Below are positions 1 to 6,348 of a stretch of DNA of 9,448 nt, piece after piece. The position numbers and the translations under genes were made by a program. The notes beneath the pieces are model-generated. The model searched no databases. It worked only from the letters and a program-made list of their open reading frames with translations, and was not told where the DNA came from. Source of the stretch: Armatimonadota bacterium (GTDB lineage Bacteria; Armatimonadota; UBA10988); assembly GCA_016183835.1 (NCBI GenBank), contig JACPDV010000048.1, forward strand, positions 1-9,448, given 5' to 3'. Every line of letters starts with the position of its first letter. Position 1 is the stretch's first letter.

Positions 1-402
1 GTAGGCCCAGCGCTGCCCGCGCCAGAGCCGCACGCCGCCCACGGTCATCGCCTCGCAGACCTGCCGCACCGCCACGGCCGAGAGCTGGTGCATGCCCCAT
101 CGCTCGGGCTCGCGCGAAAGCGCGACGGCCAGCTCCTGGTCGCCGTGGCGCAGGTCGTGGAGGATGCAGGCGGCAGCCATCACCGCGATCTCGGCGGCGG
201 CCATCTGGCCCAGCACGCGCTCGGGCACCAGCCGGGCGGCGTACATCTCGATGTTGCGCCAGTGGTCCGGGCCGTGGACGGCGCGCAGCTCTCCGCCGGC
301 GAGGGCCTCCTCGAGCCGGGCGCGGCCGGTGTCGTAGAAGTCGGCCAGCTCCTCCGAGCGCTGTCGGAGCATCGCGGCGAGCAAGCCTGGCTGTGATTCC
401 AT
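1..402 (-). CDS. HD-domain protein, HD-CE-like, 5' part only (runs off window)
   Basis: The 134 visible residues start at an ATG (402-400) with a GGGAG ribosome binding site 5 nt upstream, and the frame stays open to the window edge, so the C-terminus is missing. The visible part fits a metal-dependent HD phosphohydrolase: HGPDHWRNIEMYAARL (H43, H47) precedes a helix ending in the HD pair of AACILHDLRHGD (H82, D83), then a further histidine H105 in WGMHQLSAVAVRQ. The order and spacing, especially LVPERVLGQMAAAEIAVMAAACILHD, resemble the HD-CE type, whose members often continue into an Hsp90/GHKL-type ATPase; that continuation would lie outside this window and is not seen. The substrate is unknown; HD enzymes cleave nucleotides, cyclic nucleotides or nucleic acids. 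The gene begins 13 nt after the stop of the cold-shock-domain gene, so the two are almost certainly co-transcribed and probably act together. HD family membership is fairly sure; the HD-CE subtype is recognised from memory. Confidence 0.75.
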   Translation of the reverse strand, partial: MESQPGLLAAMLRQRSEELADFYDTGRARLEEALAGGELRAVHGPDHWRNIEMYAARLVPERVLGQMAAAEIAVMAAACILHDLRHGDQELAVALSREPERWGMHQLSAVAVRQVCEAMTVGGVRLWRGQRWAY

Positions 403-415
403 GACGTCTCCCAGG

Positions 416-3043
416 CTATGCTGAGGCACCCAGCCGAGCGGCCAGGTCGGCCGGCGCAGCGGCGCGCCGGGCCGCGGCGGCACGAGCCCACGCCGATGAC
501 CAGCAGGGCGACGCCAGCTCCGGGTCGAGGTCCAGCGCGGCCGCCAGAGCGCTCCGGGCCACCGCGTCGTCGCCGCCGCCGGAGAAGGTCTCGATCAGGA
601 GCGGCAGGTCGGCCTCGGTCAGCGCCGCGTGGAGGTTGAACGCGACGTGGTCGCAGCCGCCGCCGGCAGCGGCCGGGACGCGGGTGAAGCGCATCAGGTC
701 ACCCTCCTGGAGCGCCCGGTCGAGGCCGGTGAGCAGCTCGGAGGCCTCGAAGTAGCAGGACCCGCCGTCGGCGTCGACCAGCTCGCCGACGATGACGTTG
801 CGCTCGTCCACGGCCAGCGGCCCCGACAGGCGGCCGAGGACCACATCGCTCTCGGGCACCGGCGCGCGGCTGACGCTGAGCACCAGCCCGCGGCGGTGCA
901 CCAGGCGCACGAAGCGGTTCACGGCGAAATCGCCCGGATCGCTGAACAGCCGCTGCGGGAGGAGGATCGCGAACCCCTGGATGGCCGCCGCCCGCTGCCC
1001 GCTGGGCAGCTCGGTGAGCTCGGTGACGAACCCGTCGTGCCACGCGATGCCGGCCGCCGAGAGCGCCTCGCGCGCCACTTCGGACAGCGCCGCCGCGTCG
1101 GAGCCGGGCGGCGCCCCACCTTGCCCCCCGGCGGCGATCAGCTCGCCCACCGCCGCGGCATCGTCGGGCCGCCGCCGCCACGCCGTCAGCGCGCCGGCCA
1201 GGTCCGCCGCGGCGGGCCCGCACTCGGCGAACCAGGCCACCAGCCGCCGCAGCGCCGACTCGCTGAGCCGCGGATCCGCCAGCCGCCGCGCCAGCACCTC
1301 GCACAGCCCGGGGAGCTGGTCCAGCTCGAAGCTCTCCAACAGCTCCACCAGCTCCGGCCCTTCGGCCTCCTCGAAGCGCTTGTGGATGTCGGCGAAGAGG
1401 CTTTCGCCGATGCCCTGCAACTCGCCGGGCAGCTCCTCGGTGGCGCGCAGCGAGTCGATCAGGTGCAGCGCCGTGCTGACCTCCTGCTCCCGTGGCAGCG
1501 ACCGCGCGGGCGCCTCGGAGGTGCGGCGCAGCCAGGCGGTCACCAGCCCGCGCAGCTCGGGATCGCCCAGCAGATCGCTCAGCTCACCGCGCCGGTCCAA
1601 GTGCCGGAGGCAGGCCCACACCGAGCGCTCGGGCAGGTCCTCCATCGTCAGCATACGCACCACCTCGCCGGCGCTGAGGCTGGCGGTGAGCGGCTGCATC
1701 AGGCGGCTGACCGCGGCGTCGTCGGCGAGGTGCGCGCGCACCTCCTCGGCCACCGGGAGGAGCGCGGCGAGCAGCTCGGTGGGGGGTGGCTCCTCGCCCC
1801 GCAGCACGGTCTCCAGCCACTGCGAGACCACCTCGCTCTGCGCCGGCGCGCGCACCGCCACGGCCAGATCCGGGTGCTGCCCCAGCGAGCGCAGGAAGCT
1901 GGGCAGGAAGGCGGGCGACAGCCGGTCGCGGAGATGCTGGAGCTGCTCGGCCAAGAGGTCGCCGTCGGCCGCCAGGAGCAGCCGGCCCAGCACCCGCTCC
2001 ACCGTGTCCTGGAGCGTGTCGCGCTGCCACATGCCGTCGAAGGTCTCCAGCGCCGTGCGCATCACGTAGCCGTAGTTGGTGCGCCGCTGCTCGACGTGGC
2101 GGCAGACGCGCAGCGCCCAGCGCTCCGCCTGCTCGGCCATGTCGGGCTCCTGCAGCTCGGAGTGGCACGAGGGCACGCTCGACAGGTTGCGCAGCAGGTT
2201 CAGCCCGAAGGGCAGGAGATACTGCGACCAGCGCATGGGGAAGGCCTGGTCGTCGAGCAGCAGCTCGAGCGCGCGGCAGGCCGACGGGCTGGTCTCCTCG
2301 TCCTCTTCCTCCACGGCGCCGAGCAGTCGCCGGGCCATCTCGTCCAGGTACTCCTGGCACTCATCGTCGAAGTAGACCTGCGGGAGGAGGGTGAGGAGCT
2401 CTCGCCGGGTCTCGGCCGCCAGCCGCCGGTCGAAGACGCGGCTCACCAGGGCGCTCAGCGTGGCGCGCATGTTGCGCTCGGCGAGGAGCCGCGCGGCGTG
2501 GGTCGCCTCCTCCTCCAGGTCGGTCTTGTAGAGGATCCCGAGCAGGCGGCGGTTGTCTTCCTCGTCGTCGCCGTCGCGGCGCGAGGTGGGCAGCCCCGAG
2601 CTCTCGGGCACGTAGTCGGGCGCGCGCACCACCTTGGCCCACCAGCGCTCGTCGTCTTCCTGGAAGACGAAGTGCATGTCCACCTCGTCGCCCACGCGGA
2701 GCGCGTTGGCGCGGGCGCGGGGGAGGTAGTCGCCGCGGGTGAAGTGGACCGCGAAGTTGTCGCTCGTGGTGGCGACCAGGTCGTCCGGCCCGACCTCGGT
2801 GATCACTCCGCCGTAGCACTCCAGCTCCTGCTCCGGGAGGAGGACGATGTTCTCGGCGGTCAGCCCTTCGCGATTCTGGCCCAGGCTGAACTGCACCACG
2901 TTGCCGGGCAGCGGGGCCAGCGGGCCAAGGAAGTGTTTGTGGTGGAAGAAGACGTCGTTCCCCTCGGCGCGAGCGATGAAGCCGAACCCCTTGCGCGGGT
3001 TGTAGAACTTGATGATCCCGACCAGCCGGTCAACGTCCGACAT
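416..3043 (-). CDS. Large cold-shock-domain protein with helical-repeat core and degenerate OB-like segments
   Basis: The protein has 875 residues. The ATG at 3043 is chosen because a GAGGAGG ribosome binding site lies 9 nt upstream and the cold-shock domain follows at once; an in-frame ATG at 3085 would only add a basic 14-residue tail. Residues 6-70 are a canonical cold-shock domain with RNP1 (KGFGFI, 18-23) and an RNP2-like VFFHH (31-35), so single-stranded RNA or DNA binding is expected. Residues 77-142 look like a second OB-type barrel without RNP motifs (VGDEVDMHFVFQEDDERWW). An acidic linker (about 150-163) leads to some 500 residues of leucine-rich amphipathic helices, likely HEAT-like solenoid repeats. 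Residues 747-804 again resemble a cold-shock fold (VIVGELVDADGGSCYFEASEL) but lack the RNP1 aromatics. No signal peptide or membrane segment is seen, so it is cytoplasmic. Ordinary cold-shock proteins have about 70 residues, so this is not a housekeeping Csp. It is followed after 13 nt by the HD-domain gene. I know no named family with this architecture; a role as nucleic-acid sensor or scaffold is inference. Confidence 0.85.
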   Translation of the reverse strand: MSDVDRLVGIIKFYNPRKGFGFIARAEGNDVFFHHKHFLGPLAPLPGNVVQFSLGQNREGLTAENIVLLPEQELECYGGVITEVGPDDLVATTSDNFAVHFTRGDYLPRARANALRVGDEVDMHFVFQEDDERWWAKVVRAPDYVPESSGLPTSRRDGDDEEDNRRLLGILYKTDLEEEATHAARLLAERNMRATLSALVSRVFDRRLAAETRRELLTLLPQVYFDDECQEYLDEMARRLLGAVEEEDEETSPSACRALELLLDDQAFPMRWSQYLLPFGLNLLRNLSSVPSCHSELQEPDMAEQAERWALRVCRHVEQRRTNYGYVMRTALETFDGMWQRDTLQDTVERVLGRLLLAADGDLLAEQLQHLRDRLSPAFLPSFLRSLGQHPDLAVAVRAPAQSEVVSQWLETVLRGEEPPPTELLAALLPVAEEVRAHLADDAAVSRLMQPLTASLSAGEVVRMLTMEDLPERSVWACLRHLDRRGELSDLLGDPELRGLVTAWLRRTSEAPARSLPREQEVSTALHLIDSLRATEELPGELQGIGESLFADIHKRFEEAEGPELVELLESFELDQLPGLCEVLARRLADPRLSESALRRLVAWFAECGPAAADLAGALTAWRRRPDDAAAVGELIAAGGQGGAPPGSDAAALSEVAREALSAAGIAWHDGFVTELTELPSGQRAAAIQGFAILLPQRLFSDPGDFAVNRFVRLVHRRGLVLSVSRAPVPESDVVLGRLSGPLAVDERNVIVGELVDADGGSCYFEASELLTGLDRALQEGDLMRFTRVPAAAGGGCDHVAFNLHAALTEADLPLLIETFSGGGDDAVARSALAAALDLDPELASPCWSSAWARAAAARRAAAPADLAARLGASA

Positions 3044-3157
3044 GATACGAAGCCTCCTCGCGACCCTGGCAGGCCCCTGCACCAAGCCGGCCCGCCACGC
3101 TGCGGAGCGCGATTGCGAGGTATCTTCCCGGCCATTCCGGGGATTCCTGCCCCCACC
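3044..3157 (-). other. 114-nt intergenic gap with a weak hairpin
   Basis: This gap separates the glycoside-hydrolase-like gene from the cold-shock-domain gene. On the minus strand, 17 nt after the upstream stop, there is a GC-only hairpin at 3141-3127 (stem CCCGG/CCGGG, 5 nt loop). It has no following U tract, so it is at best a weak or factor-assisted terminator. I find no convincing -35/-10 pair for the downstream gene. Other gene junctions in this direction are 13 and 41 nt, so the wider spacing suggests a boundary between two transcription units, but this is not proven. Confidence 0.35.
3053..3059 (-). promoter_or_regulatory. Ribosome binding site of the cold-shock-domain gene
   Basis: The minus strand reads GAGGAGG here, 9 nt before the ATG at 3043. 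It decides the start: the longer reading from the ATG at 3085 has no comparable site and would put 14 unconserved residues ahead of the cold-shock domain. Confidence 0.8.
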
Positions 3158-6100
3158 TCAGCCGGCCGGCTCGAAGCGCGGCTCCGCCCACTGCGCCCAG
3201 TCGAACTCCCATGTCCCCAGGCTGTCCACCACGAGCCCGAGCACCGCCGTTCGCCCGCGCTGCGCCGACAGATCCACCGCGAACGGCTGCCACTGCATCG
3301 CCCCGCCCGGCAGATCCGCGCCCCACACCCGCTCGCCGGTCAGCTCCACGCGGAAGCCCACGCCCTCCGACTGGTTGCCGTCGCGGATGCCGTACTCGCC
3401 CACCAGCTTGAGCGGCGCGTCGGGCAGCTTGCAGGCGAACAGCGCGATGGTCTGCCCGTGCTGCGGCGGGTGCTGGCCCAGACCGGGCCGCTCCACGCCG
3501 CCCACGGTGCCCGCGCCGGGACGGCAGCCCGCGTAGCCGGTCGGCGCCGCGGCGCGGCCCTGCGGGTCGAGCGTCACCACCGAGAACGGCAGTGCGGCCA
3601 GCCTGGTCCCCGCAGCCACCACCGCCGGCGCCCGCGGGAGCAGGAACGCCCGGCCCGGCGCGGGCACCGTCAAGCTGGCGAGGCCGTCGCCGCCCAGCCG
3701 CAGCGGCGCCGAGCCTTGCGCCGTTACCACCTCGGACCAGCCCTCCGGCGCGGCCAGCGTCAGCTCCACCGGCACCGGCGCCCCGGGCTCCACCCGCGCG
3801 TCGCGCCACAGCGCCCAGTCGAAGCTGATGTTGCCTGCTGGACCGGGTGTCGTCTCCAGCCGCAGCGTGATCTGCTTCCCGGCCAGCGCCGCCAGGTCGA
3901 GGGTCAGCGGCTGCGGCGGCCCCCACGGCACGTGCTGCCGGGCGGTGAGCGTCTCCTCGCCGGCCGTGGCCGTGACGATGAAGGTCACCCCGTCGCACTG
4001 CTTCTCGTCGGCCTTGCCGTCCACGCCGCAGAGGCTGGCGAACCGCCGCGGCGCCGTGGGCAAGGACAGCTCCGCCTCGATCATCGTGTGCCCCAGGCCG
4101 TCGAGCTGCGGGCCCTGCGCCGGCCCAACCCCGTCGCCCTTCCAGGGCGGATGGGCGAAGATCCCGTCGCTCCGCACCGCCACGGCGCTGCCCGACGGGT
4201 CGCTGCACGACAGGCCGGGCTGTGTCCGCACCACGCCGTCGCGGAGCCGCACGCCCGAGCGGACGCCGGTGGTCAGCTCGCCCAGCCGCACCGTGGCGGC
4301 GGTGTCGCGGAGCGACAGCAGGCTGACCTCGCCCGGCCGCAGCAGCCCGCCGATCTGCACCGGCTGGGAGGCGAACGCCACGTGTGGCGCCGTCAGGTCG
4401 CGCGGGATGGGCGACAGCAGGTACGAGAGGGTGGGGTCGAGGCCGAAGACGCGCTCGGCGTCGTAAGCGATTCCGCCGGCCACGGAGCCCGGGAGCCGCA
4501 CCTCGGCCGCCCCGTAGAGGCGCCGCGAGACCACCTCGCCCCCGGCCCCGCTGAGCGACGTGCCGTAGGACTCCCGTCGCCACTCGAACCGCTCGCCGTC
4601 GGCGGCGCGGTAGGCCGCCAACGTGGCCGGGCCGTAGCCGTCGAACACGGGCACCAGCCCGCGCTCCTGCTCCAGCTTGGCCCGGCGGAGCGCGTCCTCC
4701 ACGGCCAGGCCGCCGTCGCGCAACTCGTCGGGGCCGACCCAGGCGAGGGTGGGGATCACCCCGAAGTGCTCGTAGCCGGCGCGCCACGCGAGGAACAGCT
4801 CGGTCTGCCGCGGCGAGCAGAAGCCCAGGTAGCCGTAGATCCCGGTGTAGGGCCGGAGCACCGCGGAGGAGACGGCGTGGCTGAGGTTGACCAGCCGCAT
4901 GTCGTAGCTGCTGTCGGTGTGGTTCAGGCCGCGCAGGTGCCGTTGCGCGAAGGCCTCGTAGCGGCAGGTGATCTCGTCCAGCCCCTCGCCGCTGAGCGCC
5001 AGCTCGGGCAGCGCCTCGCGGAGCTGGCGGTGCAGCGCCAGGCTGCCCTGCATCATGTTCATCCCGTCGACCAGCCCGTTGTGGTCGTTGAAGATGCAGA
5101 GCGTCTGGTCGAGGTGCACGGCGTCGATGCCCGTGCGCTGCACCAGCTCGGTCATCCGCGCGGTGAGCAGGTCGCGCCACGCCTTGGACGCCGGGTCGAT
5201 GTAGGCGAACTTGATGATCGGGTCGGCGCGCTCCCAGAGCCAGTAGTCGAGCTGCCCGTCCCACGGCCGGCGGACGTGGTAGGGCTGGACCTGCTGGTAG
5301 GCCGGGTTCTCCTCCTGGCAGCCGAAGTAGTTGCAGTGCACCATCACCCGGAAGCCCAGGTCGTGAGCGTGCTTGACCTGCTCCACGAACCCGTCCTGCG
5401 GGGTGTAGTCCGGGTAGTTGCGGTCGTAGCTGTCGACCCGCCAGCTCGGCACGTAGATCAGGGTCTTCTTCGGGTCCAGCCGCGCGGCCAGGGCCTGGAG
5501 CAGTGCCGGGCGGAAGTCGTTGATCACCACGCAGCCGATGTCCTTGACCCACGCCGGCTGCTGCCTGGCCAGGGCGGTGAGGCCGAAGGCCTGCTCGGCC
5601 CACTTGCGATAGAGTGCGGCGCCCACGGTCCAGTCTCCTTCGTAGGCGCGGATCCACCAGGTCGTGCCCGGCGCCGTCGTGGCGCGGTCCCACGGCGCGG
5701 TGGCCTCGGTGCCGAAGCCCAGCTCGAACCGATCCCCCACCTTGCGGCAGTCGAGGTTCTTGTAGAACTGCGCATCGTCCGTGGCCTGGATCAGGAACCC
5801 GCCCTGGGGCGTGCCGAGGAGCACGAAGCCGCACTCCCACTGCAGCGGGTACTCCATGCGGGCGGAGAAGTCGGGCGTGTCCGCGTCGAACTGCTGTCCG
5901 GACCAGCCGGGGAAGTAGAGCGTCGCGCTCACCGGCGCCACCAGCCCCCACTGCACTGCCTGCAGGCCGGGCTGCGCTGAAGTGCACTGGTGCGTCACCA
6001 CCACCAGGTCGCCCTCGGCGTGGAACTGGCTCACCGCCTCGCCGGCGGCGTTGGCGGTGCGGGCGCCGCCCGCCGTCGCCGTGGTGCCGTCGCCGTGCCA

Positions 6101-6307
6101 ACTGAAGCGCCCCGGGCCGTCCTTGCGCCAGAGGCCGTGCAGGTCGCTCCGCCGCGGGGCGTCGAGCGTCTCACCGGTCAGCTTGTTCCGCAGCCGCGTC
6201 ACGACGCCGTCGGTGACGGTCAGCTCGACGGTGCCCGACGACACCTCCAGCGCGGCGCCAAGCGCAGGGAGCAGGAGGAGGGCCAACAACAGGGCCGGAC
6301 GGCACAT
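3158..6307 (-). CDS. Secreted TIM-barrel glycoside-hydrolase-like protein (DUF6259-like) with two C-terminal binding modules
   Basis: The protein has 1049 residues. Its ATG at 6307 follows a very strong GAGGTGATC ribosome binding site and begins a signal peptide (MCRPALLLALLLLPALGAA), so it is exported; a longer open frame to 6460 lacks these and overlaps the upstream gene. Residues 20-235 are a beta-rich N-terminal domain. Residues 250-560 look like a TIM barrel: TLIYVPSWRVDSYDRNYPDY (283-302), then GFRVMVHCNYFG, GIDAVHLDQT (D400) and LALSGEGLDE (E441); D400 and E441 sit at strand ends typical of catalytic acids, an assignment by position only. Residues about 735-840 and 940-1046 are two related beta-sandwich modules ending in SFDWALWRDARVEP and EFDWAQWAEPRFEP, like NPCBM or galactose-binding folds, with an Ig-like segment between. 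The overall form matches uncharacterised DUF6259-type proteins as I remember them. The glycan substrate cannot be told. It lies 41 nt downstream of another secreted protein gene, likely in one operon, with a divergent sugar kinase nearby. Confidence 0.8.
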   Translation of the reverse strand: MCRPALLLALLLLPALGAALEVSSGTVELTVTDGVVTRLRNKLTGETLDAPRRSDLHGLWRKDGPGRFSWHGDGTTATAGGARTANAAGEAVSQFHAEGDLVVVTHQCTSAQPGLQAVQWGLVAPVSATLYFPGWSGQQFDADTPDFSARMEYPLQWECGFVLLGTPQGGFLIQATDDAQFYKNLDCRKVGDRFELGFGTEATAPWDRATTAPGTTWWIRAYEGDWTVGAALYRKWAEQAFGLTALARQQPAWVKDIGCVVINDFRPALLQALAARLDPKKTLIYVPSWRVDSYDRNYPDYTPQDGFVEQVKHAHDLGFRVMVHCNYFGCQEENPAYQQVQPYHVRRPWDGQLDYWLWERADPIIKFAYIDPASKAWRDLLTARMTELVQRTGIDAVHLDQTLCIFNDHNGLVDGMNMMQGSLALHRQLREALPELALSGEGLDEITCRYEAFAQRHLRGLNHTDSSYDMRLVNLSHAVSSAVLRPYTGIYGYLGFCSPRQTELFLAWRAGYEHFGVIPTLAWVGPDELRDGGLAVEDALRRAKLEQERGLVPVFDGYGPATLAAYRAADGERFEWRRESYGTSLSGAGGEVVSRRLYGAAEVRLPGSVAGGIAYDAERVFGLDPTLSYLLSPIPRDLTAPHVAFASQPVQIGGLLRPGEVSLLSLRDTAATVRLGELTTGVRSGVRLRDGVVRTQPGLSCSDPSGSAVAVRSDGIFAHPPWKGDGVGPAQGPQLDGLGHTMIEAELSLPTAPRRFASLCGVDGKADEKQCDGVTFIVTATAGEETLTARQHVPWGPPQPLTLDLAALAGKQITLRLETTPGPAGNISFDWALWRDARVEPGAPVPVELTLAAPEGWSEVVTAQGSAPLRLGGDGLASLTVPAPGRAFLLPRAPAVVAAGTRLAALPFSVVTLDPQGRAAAPTGYAGCRPGAGTVGGVERPGLGQHPPQHGQTIALFACKLPDAPLKLVGEYGIRDGNQSEGVGFRVELTGERVWGADLPGGAMQWQPFAVDLSAQRGRTAVLGLVVDSLGTWEFDWAQWAEPRFEPAG

Positions 6308-6310
6308 GAC

Positions 6311-6319
6311 GATCACCTC
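6311..6319 (-). promoter_or_regulatory. Ribosome binding site of the glycoside-hydrolase-like gene
   Basis: The minus strand reads GAGGTGATC just before the ATG at 6307. This is an extended match to the usual 16S rRNA 3' end and fixes the start at the signal peptide. It suggests efficient, independent translation initiation within the operon. Confidence 0.8.
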
Positions 6320-6348
6320 ACGGCCCCCAGTTCCCGCCGCCGCGCGCC

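Noticed and set aside
3069..3080. Near-palindrome GCAGGCCCCTGC in the gap before the cold-shock-domain gene
   Set aside because: The 5-bp arms have a 2-nt centre, too tight for an RNA hairpin, and as a protein site it is no more than expected by chance in GC-rich DNA.
629..5980. A 1783-codon open frame on the plus strand across two minus-strand genes
   Set aside because: It is antisense to two well-supported genes and is open only because GC-rich codon positions rarely make stops. Its product is full of low-complexity Arg, Gln, His, Ala and Leu without any domain.
3030..6101. A 1023-codon open frame on the minus strand in another frame of the glycoside-hydrolase-like gene
   Set aside because: Its product is Arg/Gly/Ala-rich with no fold pattern, while the overlapping frame at 3158-6307 has a strong ribosome binding site, signal peptide and barrel motifs.
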